From Nitrosospira multiformis (GTDB lineage Bacteria > Pseudomonadota > Gammaproteobacteria > Burkholderiales > Nitrosomonadaceae): DNA of 64,000 nucleotides. Location: assembly GCF_900103165.1 (NCBI RefSeq), contig NZ_FNKY01000001.1, forward strand, positions 3,286,001 through 3,350,000. Reading direction: 5' to 3'. The notes beneath the pieces were generated by a model. The model was not told where the DNA came from, searched no databases, and saw only the letters and a list, made by a program, of their open reading frames with translations. The position numbers and the translations under genes were made by a program. Shown in pieces: positions 1 through 8,183 of the stretch; position 1 is the first letter of the stretch, and each line of letters begins with the position of its first letter.

Positions 1-589
1 GTTCACGGGCGCGCTCAAGCGCCTCCTGGATCGTCTCACCGGCCACGAACTGTTGCCCCAGCATGCGCATCGCAAGATCCATGCCCTTGCGAATCAGCGG
101 CTCCCCTCCTTTCGCGGCCAGATGCGTCAGCGCGGATGCCAGCCCGTCTTCGCTATGGGTGGACACCAGTCTGCCGGTGATCAGCAGACCCCAGGCGGCC
201 GCATTCACGAACAGCGACGGACTCTTCCCAAGGTGTGAACTCCAGTCACCCCTGCTGATCTTGTCGCGTATCAGGCGGTCGGCGGTTTCCGGGTCCGGGA
301 TACGCAGAAGTGCCTCGGCTAGACACATCAGCGCGATGCCTTCCTGACTGGACAGTGAAAATTCGTTCATCAGCGCGTCGACCCCGCTGGCACGGGCGCG
401 CTTGTCGCGGACTGTGACAACCAGCTTGCATGCACGTTCTCGCGCCTGGGACCGGCTTACGCACGGCAGATCGATCTGAGTCGCCAGATTGTTAACACTT
501 TGTGCCTCATCGTGCCGGTAGGCATCGGTGATCGCGGCACGCAGTGGCGGTTGCGGAGTACGGGGTTCGGATTGGAGAGCGGCAGTCAT
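1..589 (-). CDS. putA: Bifunctional proline dehydrogenase / P5C dehydrogenase PutA, N-terminal part
   Basis: PutA oxidises proline to glutamate in two steps at the inner membrane. The minus-strand frame stays open from an ATG at 589 to the window edge (196 codons), so only the N-terminal part is present. It contains the highly conserved stretch around SLSSQEGIALMCLAEALLR, followed by IPDPETADRLIRDKIS, SLFVNAAAWGLL and GEPLIRKGMDLAMR, which are typical of the PutA region preceding the proline dehydrogenase barrel. The protein begins only about 85 residues before SLSSQEG, so the ribbon-helix-helix DNA-binding domain of E. coli-type trifunctional PutA appears absent. The rest of the gene lies left of the window. 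Confidence 0.93.
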   Translation of the reverse strand, partial: MTAALQSEPRTPQPPLRAAITDAYRHDEAQSVNNLATQIDLPCVSRSQARERACKLVVTVRDKRARASGVDALMNEFSLSSQEGIALMCLAEALLRIPDPETADRLIRDKISRGDWSSHLGKSPSLFVNAAAWGLLITGRLVSTHSEDGLASALTHLAAKGGEPLIRKGMDLAMRMLGQQFVAGETIQEALERARE

Positions 590-737
590 TAAGGGCCTGC
601 GTTACTACGTGGAAAGCGGTTTTCTCATCATTTCCCCGCCATTTTCTGTTGCACGAGACCGGGCCGCAGTCATCCATCATGATCCCAAAACATCGCCGGG
701 ACAATTTCTTGGAACCGCCACCCGCCACATCATTTTT

Positions 738-1058
738 TTATGCCTGCTGCCTCACAAACTCTTGCCACGCAGCGGCTGCCGCTTCAAAATCATTGATTGA
801 AATCTTGACTGCTTCTCCAGGTTTCTCCGCATAATCCTCCTCGATTTCAACTTGATCCGGAAACAAGCGGAGCCAATAAGCGTTTCCTATCCGCTCCCAC
901 GAAGAAATCCGCCCTGATTTAACTTCCCTGGTTTTCTGCAACAGCTCTTCCGCCCATTGAGCATTCTTTTGTATGTCAATGGTAAGGTAAGCGATGATGA
1001 GATCGTGAGCCGAATTGTCACGGAGGCGGCCCGGCCAGGCAAAACTATCGGCACTCAT
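738..1058 (-). CDS. Putative immunity protein for the EndoU-type toxin
   Basis: A 106-residue soluble acidic protein with no signal peptide or membrane segment. Its ATG overlaps the stop codon of the upstream EndoU-domain gene (ATGA, 1055-1058), so the two are translationally coupled. The C-terminal part (WLRLFPDQVEIEEDY, then ISINDFEAAAAAWQEF) looks like a small alpha/beta protein. I do not recognise a named family with certainty. The immunity assignment rests on position: a small cytoplasmic gene fused by a 4-bp overlap to a secreted nuclease-domain gene is the standard toxin/immunity arrangement. It could alternatively be an unrelated co-transcribed protein. Confidence 0.7.
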   Translation of the reverse strand: MSADSFAWPGRLRDNSAHDLIIAYLTIDIQKNAQWAEELLQKTREVKSGRISSWERIGNAYWLRLFPDQVEIEEDYAEKPGEAVKISINDFEAAAAAWQEFVRQQA

Positions 1059-1615
1059 TGGCGTATGGGAAATGCTGTGTTGATCTTATTGTTTCCAGGC
1101 GCGGCAAAGCCAATGAGGAAAAACTCTTCGTTGTTGCTGCAATAGCCTGACAGCTCCTCCTTCGTCACATGGGTTGGCCGGTTTTTGCCACATTTCACCC
1201 AGCCTGGGGAGCCTTCCGGGCAACTGCGATCCGGATGCGCCGATGCATAGGAAATGGAATTGAGAACCTGTTCGGTTGAGCAGCTGTCGGGAAACATCGA
1301 AGAAAATTTGCTTCTATCGGGATTATTAGTATGTGACCATCTGCCGGTATATATTCCCGCTGAATTGGGCGAATCTTGTACCGTAAAATTCCTGACCGTC
1401 GCGGGATTCACGCCGCCAGGACGCGAATGAAAACCTTTTGGACGGCTGTTTGTCCATTCTCCGCAAAAGACATGCTTCTGACTCATTTGCAAGCCGTTAC
1501 CAAGTGTAGCCCAGTGAGGCAGCGTTGAACAATTCACCCCAGCCAATGCATGTAGCGGGAATAAGAAGAATGCGAACAGGTATGCAAGAAGAATAATCGG
1601 TCGCGCATCATACAT
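1055..1615 (-). CDS. Sec-exported EndoU-domain nuclease (putative toxin)
   Basis: A 186-residue protein. The ATG at 1615 was chosen over a longer frame because a GAGGAAG ribosome site sits just upstream and the protein then starts with a clear signal peptide (hydrophobic core about residues 7-22, cut near ALA-G at 25). The mature part fits the bacterial EndoU ribonuclease fold: a first catalytic-type His (H48 in KHVFCGEW), a second (H63 in KGFHSRPGG) and a Lys (K103 in RSKFSSMFP) followed by the usual Ser/Thr-rich helix. Eight Cys in the mature part suggest disulfides, consistent with export. EndoU domains are known tips of polymorphic toxins; here the domain stands alone, without a long delivery region. 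Function as an RNA-cleaving toxin is inferred. Confidence 0.75.
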   Translation of the reverse strand: MYDARPIILLAYLFAFFLFPLHALAGVNCSTLPHWATLGNGLQMSQKHVFCGEWTNSRPKGFHSRPGGVNPATVRNFTVQDSPNSAGIYTGRWSHTNNPDRSKFSSMFPDSCSTEQVLNSISYASAHPDRSCPEGSPGWVKCGKNRPTHVTKEELSGYCSNNEEFFLIGFAAPGNNKINTAFPIRQ

Positions 1616-1707
1616 CGCTTCTTCCTCGATGACAAAATGGATATCGGTGCAACGGATGAGTAGATTAGCATGCTTTGAATGCCGCTGGATTGGGCAATAA
1701 CCCATAA

Positions 1708-1743
1708 CATCCCTTACATCCCTTACATCCCTTACATCCCTTA
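1708..1743. repeat. Four perfect tandem 9-bp units upstream of the EndoU gene
   Basis: The unit catccctta is repeated four times without mismatch. It lies 93-128 bp upstream of the EndoU start, in the region where its promoter should be. Unit number could vary by slippage. Confidence 0.9.
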
Positions 1744-1892
1744 CGGCCGCTGGTGTCCGGCTGGACAGCGCGGAAGATAGGAGAATTCCCGAGCAACGCA
1801 GGAGACGCCGGAGTGCGATTACCGACAGCGCACGAAATGGAACGCGCGCGATGGCGATGCCGCATTATCCCAGGATAATGCGGCATGCAGGA

Positions 1893-3380
1893 TCAGGTTC
1901 TAACCGAGATGCTGTAAGAACCCGTGCCGGTTGGGCTGTAATGCCTGACCTGGGCATAGTAAACGCCAGGCGCAAGGTTGACGGCAATCCTTGAATTGGT
2001 TCCGGGACCGCTATCATCATCCTGAGCGATGAATGTGGCCGGGTTGCCGGGACCAAATAAAGTCAGGAAACAGTCGGTGCTGCCAGCGGTCTCGATAGTA
2101 TGGGTACCGGAATTAGTGACTGTGAATGTATACATGTCCCGCTCATTCGCGGCAGCGATCGTTCCCTGCACTGCCGGACCATTCACCTGAATGGTTGGGT
2201 TACCGGGCTGGGGTGCCGATCCGCTTACCGAGATACTATAGCTCCCGACTGATGAGCCGCTGTAGTGCCGCACCCGCACATAATAGGTACCCGCTGACAG
2301 ATTTCTTTCAATCCGCGAATTCGCGCCGGGCCCGCTGTCATCATCTTCAGTAATGATTGTCGCCATGTCGTTGGGGCCATACAGGCCCGTCACTACGTCG
2401 GTGGAACCCTGAGTCCCAATGACATGAGTTCCGGGTGTAGTCACGACGAAACTGTATATATCAATTTCTCCCGCCTGCCCTATTGCGGCCGAAGTCGCTG
2501 GCGCGCCAACGGTAAGGGGCACGACCTCCGGAGATACCACTCCCTCATCGTCATACGTGTAACCGAGCGCATGATGATCGAGAACGCTTCGAGGCGTAGG
2601 CGGAGACGCTTCATTGTTCCATGGCGGCATCGGATCATCCCGGCCGTGACCCGCCACCACATTGGGGGTACCGCTGGGCGGCAAATAAATCGCCGCAGGA
2701 TTTTCCCTTTGCCATTCCGCCCATAGCCGATCGATATTGCAATGGTGCAGCCAGAATACGGGATCATTGGGAGACGACATGGCCATCATCGACCCGCCAA
2801 CCCACATGTGCCCCGGATTGTGAATAACCCCCTCCAATCGATTCCGGAAACTCGTGCTGGTGCTGCTATTGGAGTTCCATGGTGCGGAATCATATGGAAC
2901 CACATTCAGGGTGGCGCTGACCCCTTGTTGAGTCGGCAGGGCTCCCATTGCGCCAAACGCGCGAGTAAGGAAAGTGACCGTATCGCCGGGATCACGCACC
3001 GTAAGCGTCCATTCTCCGGTCGAAAAGGCAAAGGGACCTGTAGTCACCTGCCGGCTGGCACCCGCTCCATTGCCGCCCATGAAATTCGCGGCCCAAAGCG
3101 AGGCGCCAGCCGTCCTGTCGACTGTCCAGTCCCAGTAGGGTATGGAAACACTTGAATCGATCTGCTGGAGGGCAAGCTCGAACCGGCGAAGATACTCCCG
3201 GTGCCACGGCAAAAAAGCCGGACCCCCATGCGCAGGGTCGTTGGGGCTGGCCATAAAGGCCGCGCGATGTTGAGCAACGAATATGTCGTAGTCGCCGTTT
3301 GCCTTCAGCGCCTTCACCGCAGCGACAAATGCGGCTTTCTCGGCGGCTGACAGGGTGGACTGATTTTTTCGGATTCCCAT
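1893..3380 (-). CDS. Tyrosinase-family copper oxidase with two C-terminal pre-peptidase-like domains
   Basis: Type-3 copper enzymes hydroxylate and oxidise phenols to quinones. The 495-residue protein has both copper sites: CuA H38, H51 and H60 (AQHRAAF, AHGGPAFLPWHREYLRRFE) and CuB H187, H191 and H213 (HNPGHMWVGG, NDPVFWLHHCNIDRLW). After the catalytic domain (to about residue 275) come two similar beta-domains of about 100 residues (about 290-390 and 400-495), each with DDDSGPG.NSRI and YY..VRHYS...GSYSISV, the pattern of bacterial pre-peptidase C-terminal (PPC) domains. No Sec or Tat signal is visible at the N terminus. It follows the caddie-like gene by one base, with a GGGGG ribosome site inside that gene's end. 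Substrate is unknown. Confidence 0.92.
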   Translation of the reverse strand: MGIRKNQSTLSAAEKAAFVAAVKALKANGDYDIFVAQHRAAFMASPNDPAHGGPAFLPWHREYLRRFELALQQIDSSVSIPYWDWTVDRTAGASLWAANFMGGNGAGASRQVTTGPFAFSTGEWTLTVRDPGDTVTFLTRAFGAMGALPTQQGVSATLNVVPYDSAPWNSNSSTSTSFRNRLEGVIHNPGHMWVGGSMMAMSSPNDPVFWLHHCNIDRLWAEWQRENPAAIYLPPSGTPNVVAGHGRDDPMPPWNNEASPPTPRSVLDHHALGYTYDDEGVVSPEVVPLTVGAPATSAAIGQAGEIDIYSFVVTTPGTHVIGTQGSTDVVTGLYGPNDMATIITEDDDSGPGANSRIERNLSAGTYYVRVRHYSGSSVGSYSISVSGSAPQPGNPTIQVNGPAVQGTIAAANERDMYTFTVTNSGTHTIETAGSTDCFLTLFGPGNPATFIAQDDDSGPGTNSRIAVNLAPGVYYAQVRHYSPTGTGSYSISVRT

Positions 3381-3381
3381 G

Positions 3382-3645
3382 TTATTCCCCCGTTTCCCTG
3401 TAATCGATAATCTTCTTGGCTAATTCGGCTGGCGAAGGTTGAGGGTCGAAGGCGAAGCCGGATGCCTTATACCCTCCACCCGCATCGCGTACCGTGTAGA
3501 TTCGCTCCCCATCGATGTATAGTTCAGCCCCCTCAGCGCCCGCTTCGTCTTCGCTGATCCCTGCGGTAGCTCTCGCGGTAGAAGCGTCTGCTCCGGTACG
3601 AAGAATAACCTCCCGGCCCTTATAGGTTTCACGTTGCTCCGCCAT
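3382..3645 (-). CDS. Tyrosinase cofactor (MelC1/caddie-like) protein
   Basis: An 87-residue protein. The ATG at 3645 is preceded by GGGAGGA at correct spacing, so I prefer it to the 27-residue longer frame. The C-terminal half (ELYIDGERIYTVRDAGGGY then PSPAELAKKIIDY) follows the layout of Streptomyces MelC1, which has a DG..L.V....G.Y...P...A....D pattern and delivers copper to tyrosinase. Its place directly upstream of, and in operon with, the tyrosinase gene supports the role. Unlike MelC1 it has no recognisable export signal, and it lacks the usual length. Weak sequence similarity alone would not suffice; the call depends on context. Confidence 0.72.
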   Translation of the reverse strand: MAEQRETYKGREVILRTGADASTARATAGISEDEAGAEGAELYIDGERIYTVRDAGGGYKASGFAFDPQPSPAELAKKIIDYRETGE

Positions 3646-3955
3646 TTTTCCTCCCTCGCAAATATGAGTTCCAACCAAATTAGAAACCAACACGTCAAAT
3701 GAACTGGTATTTTTAATATAGATCATCTCATTGAAAATGCCAGGAAAGCTGATGCGCCGAATTGCGCCAAATCAGATATAGCCCGAAAATATTCCAGGAA
3801 ATAACGTTGCGCTACTGAAAGTTACCGAAAAGAAGACCACAATATGGAAAAAGTCCGCGGTGCGAGTATTTTGAAACGATTAAAACATTATCCTAGGACA
3901 GGTCGACCAGCAATCCGTAGATAGTAACTTTCCTTTACTTTGGATTTTGCAACAC

Positions 3956-4936
3956 ATGACGATACAAACGAATACCGCTAGCGCGGATACTTCCCCGATC
4001 CGGCTGGTGATTCATGGTGGCGCTGGCACTATCGCACGCCGCAAGCTGACATCAGACCTCGAGCAGGCTTACAGGCAGGTGCTTTCGCAATCGCTGGCCG
4101 CTGGCCATGCAGTGCTTGAAGCAGGCGGCAGCAGCATCGATGCCGTCATCGCGGCAATTGTGGTGATGGAGGATTCGCCTTTATTCAATGCCGGGAAGGG
4201 TTCGGTGTTTAGTAATGCCGGCCGCAACGAGCTGGACGCATCGATCATGGATGGTTCCACACGCATGGCAGGTGCTGTTGCCGGGGTTACAACGATTCGC
4301 AACCCGATCCGCGCTGCACACGCCGTGATGACGCAAAGCGCGCATGTAATGCTGATCGGCCAGGGGGCCGATGCTTTCGCTGCCGAGAAGGGTCTGGAGA
4401 TTGTCGATCCGTCCTATTTCCATACGCAATTCCGCTGGAATCAATTGCAAAAAGCCATTGCCGAGGAACGCATACTGCGCGATCACGATGCGGGTCCCGA
4501 TATGCCGCTACCTGACGCGAATGAAAAGCGCGGAACAGTGGGTGCCGTGGCGCTGGATCGTCATGGCAATCTCGCTGCCGGCACATCGACTGGCGGGCTT
4601 ACGAACAAGCGCTTCGGGCGTGTAGGCGATTCGCCGGTCATCGGTGCCGGAACCTACGCGGACAATCGTTCGGTTGCAGTATCCGCGACCGGCACCGGAG
4701 AAATATTCATTCGCACTGTCGCTGCGTTCAACACGGCGGCACAGGTACGGTTGCAGCATATTCCAATTACCGAGGCGGCGGATAACACTCTGGCGGAAAT
4801 TGCTGCCATCGGCGGGGATGGCGGTTTGATCGTGCTGGATGCAAAAGGCAATTATGCAATGCGGTTCAACACCAGCGGCATGTACCGCGGCACTATCGGC
4901 AGCAATGGCATCATGCGGGTAGAAATTTTTTCATAG
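3956..4936 (+). CDS. iaaA: Isoaspartyl peptidase / L-asparaginase (Ntn-hydrolase, plant type)
   Basis: A 326-residue precursor of the EcAIII family, which self-cleaves into alpha and beta subunits and hydrolyses isoaspartyl dipeptides and asparagine. N-terminal VIHGGAG, NAGKGSV and ELDASIMDG motifs of the alpha chain are present. The autocleavage site is KRGTVGAVALD with Thr194 as the new N-terminal nucleophile, followed by GTSTGGLTNKRFGRVGDSP and GTGEIFIR of the active site. An in-frame TTG nine bases upstream (3947) is an alternative start; neither has a strong ribosome site. It is a single gene with no obvious operon partner. Confidence 0.93.
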   Translation: MTIQTNTASADTSPIRLVIHGGAGTIARRKLTSDLEQAYRQVLSQSLAAGHAVLEAGGSSIDAVIAAIVVMEDSPLFNAGKGSVFSNAGRNELDASIMDGSTRMAGAVAGVTTIRNPIRAAHAVMTQSAHVMLIGQGADAFAAEKGLEIVDPSYFHTQFRWNQLQKAIAEERILRDHDAGPDMPLPDANEKRGTVGAVALDRHGNLAAGTSTGGLTNKRFGRVGDSPVIGAGTYADNRSVAVSATGTGEIFIRTVAAFNTAAQVRLQHIPITEAADNTLAEIAAIGGDGGLIVLDAKGNYAMRFNTSGMYRGTIGSNGIMRVEIFS

Positions 4937-4937
4937 G

Positions 4938-5207
4938 CTAGGGCCTGTTAACACTTATTTCGCACCCGCGTTGCTACACAAAAAATGCGGAGGCAAGGCG
5001 CGAAGCACAGGCCATAGCAACCTATGGCCAAGCTTCGTAACGCGGCCTCCACGTTTTTTGTGCACAACCCGAAGGGACGGGACGGATTTCATCCAGCCCT
5101 TCGTTACTCGCCGCTTACGGAGGCCTGCTCCGCCGCGCGGCTCATGCCTCGTGCGGGATGAAATCAGTCACCGTCGCGGGTGCAAAATAAGTGTTAACAG
5201 GCCCTAG
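4938..5207. mobile_element. MITE-like element with 33-bp terminal inverted repeats
   Basis: Positions 4938-4970 and 5175-5207 are inverted copies with one mismatch, beginning ctagggcctgttaac. The outermost GGGCC ends are flanked on both sides by TA, which may be a target duplication. Inside are further nested inverted repeats (about 4972-5065, with the arms acacaaaaaa and ttttttgtg, and a second pair built on gatttcatcc). It carries no gene. Non-autonomous transposon (MITE) is the best explanation; a large structured transcript terminator is an alternative. Confidence 0.6.
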
Positions 5208-5265
5208 ATGAATCGTATGCCCGCCTTTCTTCGCTTCTTTTTGCGTGCTCAACGGGATCAATGAT

Positions 5266-5290
5266 AGAAAAAACCCGCCGCAGCGGGTTT
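5266..5290 (-). terminator. Rho-independent terminator after the CsbD gene
   Basis: Read on the minus strand, AAACCCGCTGCGGCGGGTTT forms a GC-rich hairpin followed by a run of T. It lies 25 bases past the CsbD stop codon. Confidence 0.88.
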
Positions 5291-5314
5291 AAAATTACCT
5301 ATACGGAGCAACTC

Positions 5315-5500
5315 CTATAGCTTGTTGGCTGCATCCTTAATCGTTTCCTTGGCATCTCCCACACCTTTTTGTATCTTTCCTTCAACCTGCTTGGCGAGAC
5401 CTTTTGCTTGATCCTCTTTGCTGCCAGTTATTTTACCGGCCTCTTCCTGAATCTTTCCGCTGATGTCTTTAGCCGTACCCTTGATTTGATCCTTATTCAT
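5315..5500 (-). CDS. CsbD-family stress-response protein
   Basis: A 61-residue, lysine- and glycine-rich, low-complexity protein with the CsbD signature: MNKDQIKGTAKDISGKIQ at the N terminus, then GKITGS...QAKGLAKQVEGKIQKG. CsbD-like proteins are small cytosolic proteins abundant in general stress responses; their mechanism is unknown. An AGGAG ribosome site lies seven bases before the ATG. It is monocistronic, closed by its own terminator. Confidence 0.9.
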   Translation of the reverse strand: MNKDQIKGTAKDISGKIQEEAGKITGSKEDQAKGLAKQVEGKIQKGVGDAKETIKDAANKL

Positions 5501-5606
5501 TTATATTCTCCTGGAAAAATTGGAACATGACCTGCTTTTAATTTTGATGAACGCAGGAGTATGTATTTTAACAATCGCCCAAAACTCATCCGTTCGGTAA
5601 TGCACA

Positions 5607-5807
5607 TTGGGTCAGGAAATCAGAAAAAAACACTATATTAGTTCGATGCTCATCTCAATGACCCAACAACAGTTATTCGTCATTATCTCCCCTGATGACC
5701 CATCTCAGGAATGGGAGCTATCGCTGGGTTCAACTGACGCGCGTTATCCGGGAACCGAAGCCATAGAGCTCAATTCAAAAGCAGACGTTGCAATCGATTA
5801 CCGTTAA
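5607..5807 (+). CDS. Doubtful small ORF
   Basis: A 66-codon frame, or 49 codons if it starts at the internal ATG at 5658. No ribosome site, signal peptide or recognisable motif is visible. It is listed because it fills an otherwise empty stretch and has unremarkable, soluble-protein-like composition. It may be non-coding. Confidence 0.2.
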   Translation: MGQEIRKKHYISSMLISMTQQQLFVIISPDDPSQEWELSLGSTDARYPGTEAIELNSKADVAIDYR

Positions 5808-6321
5808 ATGAAATTCTATTGGGGACGAGATGAATACGGATTACAAAGGATGCAATATTGTTGCCACGGCGAAATAACAAGCATTGAAGAGCTATGGCTC
5901 AATCTGAAAAAGAGAGGGGTTCGTAACACCGGGCGGCGCCACGAACCCCAAATATGGAGGAAAGGAAACCATTAAAACAACTGAGGAAACAAAAATTTAC
6001 GGCAATCTACACACACAGTTACAGATACTCTTATTGCATCGTAGCGATTTCTCAACGTCGAGAAGAATATCTGCCAGCAGAATAATCGATTTTTACCACC
6101 GAAGGAATGTGACAAATTGTCGCGCCACAATTTGAAGATGCTTTGGAAGGCAGGCCAACAAGTCGGAGCCTGCCATGAAACTATGTACAAGACTATTTCG
6201 CACTCATGCTGATTGATGGTCTGCGACTCGATACAGGCATGCCCGTCACCTTCCGAAGCATATGGGCAAACAACTTGCCGCTTCCGTTCGGGTGATGCGG
6301 TTCCGTCAGATGACGAGAAGC
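5808..6321. other. Intergenic stretch with no supported gene
   Basis: AT-rich DNA between the doubtful ORF and the permease gene. A 143-codon minus-strand frame here overlaps the permease 3' end, is rich in Cys, Arg and Ser and has no ribosome site; I regard it as chance. I see no RNA gene, repeat or terminator. Confidence 0.5.
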
Positions 6322-7449
6322 TTAGAAGAAAAACAGCCATAGATAGACGAGTCCGCTGATCACCAATAAAAACGGCAGGGAGAACGCGTGAAAAGTCAGC
6401 CAAGCCCTGCTATCACGAGCCATGCGGAGTGCGATGATGTTAGCCAATGACCCCAATATGAAACCAAAGCCGCCGACATTTACTGCATAGGCGATTAATT
6501 GCCAATCATTCGAATACTCGGCCAACAAGATCGCGGCCGGCACATTGCTGATAAGCTGAGAAATGGCAACGCCCGTGAAGTAGAGATGCTGGGGATCGCT
6601 CAATTCCAACTGCTCGATAAACGAACGCACCGTTGATTCTTGCGCAATCAGCCGCATGTCGATGAACATGAGCATGAATACCAGGATCAGTGCCCAATCG
6701 ACCCTTGCCAGCACCCGCCGATGGGTAATGAGGAAGATCGCCAGCACCACAATCGCCGCCGCTTCGGCCTGGTGTGCATCAATGGATACTACAAACGGAA
6801 AATACAAAGCCAGGGACAGATACAACAGCCTCTTGTTCAGGGGAAGCAGATCAGTACCGTCTCTGATGGCGATACGGTGGCCGGTAAATGCATAAGCGGT
6901 AAGCAGAAGAAGCGGAAGAAGAAAAACCAGGACGAGCGGCAACATCGCGCCAACATAATGATAAAACGGGATTTGATGGAGTTGCGAGAGAAACAGATTC
7001 TGTGGGTTTCCAATCGGCGTGAGGGCGGAACCGGCATTGACTGCAAATGCTTCGAAGACGACAAGCCGCGTCACGGGTACCGTACTGACCGCACGCAAGC
7101 CCACGGTCAGCGGGACGACAATGAATAGCGCGACATCGTTGGTGAGCAGGGTAGACAGGAATGCCGCGGTAAACACAAGAAACATGGCTAACGACCGATC
7201 TGTGGGCATTCGCAAGATCAGGTGCTTGCCTAGATGATGCAGGTAGCCGGATAGCTCCACGCCTTTGGTAAGCACCAGCAGGCCGGTCAGTGCAGCGATG
7301 GTCGGCCAATCCACCAACGTGGGATAAATGAGGAGTTGCTGTGGTTTCGTTGCGGTTAACCAGACGAGTAACGCAAGAAGTGCCCAGAAAAAATAGTCCT
7401 TGCGAAGCGATTGCAGCGGAGAAAGGACGGCGAGAGTCTTATCGTCCAT
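6322..7449 (-). CDS. ArsB/NhaD-superfamily ion permease
   Basis: A 375-residue inner-membrane protein with about ten hydrophobic segments. The motif NAGSALTPIGNPQN at about residues 139-152 and the second half-repeat SQLISNVPAAILL are the paired re-entrant-loop signatures of the ArsB/NhaD/SLC13 transporter superfamily, which includes Na+/H+ antiporters, arsenite exporters and dicarboxylate carriers. The protein is shorter than the usual ~420-450 residues. No arsR, arsC or other neighbour indicates the substrate, so anion permease or Na+/H+ antiporter cannot be separated. Confidence 0.85.
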   Translation of the reverse strand: MDDKTLAVLSPLQSLRKDYFFWALLALLVWLTATKPQQLLIYPTLVDWPTIAALTGLLVLTKGVELSGYLHHLGKHLILRMPTDRSLAMFLVFTAAFLSTLLTNDVALFIVVPLTVGLRAVSTVPVTRLVVFEAFAVNAGSALTPIGNPQNLFLSQLHQIPFYHYVGAMLPLVLVFLLPLLLLTAYAFTGHRIAIRDGTDLLPLNKRLLYLSLALYFPFVVSIDAHQAEAAAIVVLAIFLITHRRVLARVDWALILVFMLMFIDMRLIAQESTVRSFIEQLELSDPQHLYFTGVAISQLISNVPAAILLAEYSNDWQLIAYAVNVGGFGFILGSLANIIALRMARDSRAWLTFHAFSLPFLLVISGLVYLWLFFF

Positions 7450-8133
7450 TTTTTATCGTGCTCCGTTAAAAGCAGGCGTGATCCTATGTATTATTATTCG
7501 CTTTCTCGCGTTTCTGGAATGAAAGAGCTCCTCACGGGACGTATTCTTATTTGCTGCGTCAGTTATACCCTCGATAAAATCTGTTATCAACTGCCATATA
7601 AAATCCTGCGGTTTGAATTGATAACTCTCGATAGCCCCATTATGATTGGATGTTATCAGATTGCACAAGACGCAAATGGACGAGGAAGTCCATATTTATA
7701 AAGAAAAACGCCGTCACTTAGACGGCGTGACGGCATCAATTGAATAACACTCTACAATGCTTGTGGATACTAGATTATTCTAATTCGAGAAAGTATAGTT
7801 ACCGTCAAAGTTACCACCACACTATCGACTTACCTATAGTAGCTCCAACTTGATCTGCCAGAAAATATCGGATCATGTTGGATTTAATAAATTCTCAAGG
7901 TAATGAGGAAAAAGACCGGCAGACGCTAAAAATGAAAAAAGCTACATAGGGACATCCGCACCTCAGTACTTTCGCCACAGGCAGGAAGTGCCAATAGCGT
8001 CACTCGAATCATCATGATGAGGCCAGCTAAACTATGTTTGCGCTTCAAAAGTACATCAACTCCTTTTGTCTGTACCATTACGCCTCTGGGGACAGGTAAA
8101 ATTGATAGATTTCGGCGGGTCGGCCTTATAACT
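7450..8133. other. Long intergenic region at the left edge of the accessory island
   Basis: No convincing gene in nearly 700 bases; the frames present have no ribosome sites or motifs. It holds a hairpin terminator (7704-7727) and the iterated motif gttaccgtcaaagttacc at 7799-7814, related to motifs at 13055-13070 and 17847-17875. The sequence becomes AT-rich from here to about 17.9 kb. Confidence 0.5.
7704..7727 (-). terminator. Minus-strand hairpin terminator
   Basis: CGCCGTC-TAAGT-GACGGCG followed by TTTTT on the minus strand. No minus-strand gene is recognised upstream, so it may be a relic or end an unseen transcript. Confidence 0.6.
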
Positions 8134-8140
8134 GTTAGGC
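8134..8140 (+). other. attC-like right core site (GTTAGGC) opening the cassette cluster
   Basis: GTTAGGC matches the integron recombination core GTTRRRY. The first cassette-like gene begins 44 bases later. A matching left half could not be found, so by itself this heptamer is weak; its value comes from the sites at 9317-9383 and 10479-10535. Confidence 0.4.
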
Positions 8141-8183
8141 GCGAGCGGAACAATATGGCGATCAATAAAACTTCAAGGTAAGT

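Noticed and set aside
3646-3726. Longer start for the caddie-like protein
   Set aside because: The extra 27 residues lack a ribosome site, whereas GGGAGGA is correctly placed before the ATG at 3645.
5972-6403. 143-codon minus-strand frame
   Set aside because: It overlaps the permease 3' end, has no ribosome site, and its Cys/Arg/Ser-rich composition is not protein-like.
7926-8165. 79-codon minus-strand frame as an island-edge gene
   Set aside because: No ribosome site, and it overlaps the GTTAGGC core site; composition looks like chance.
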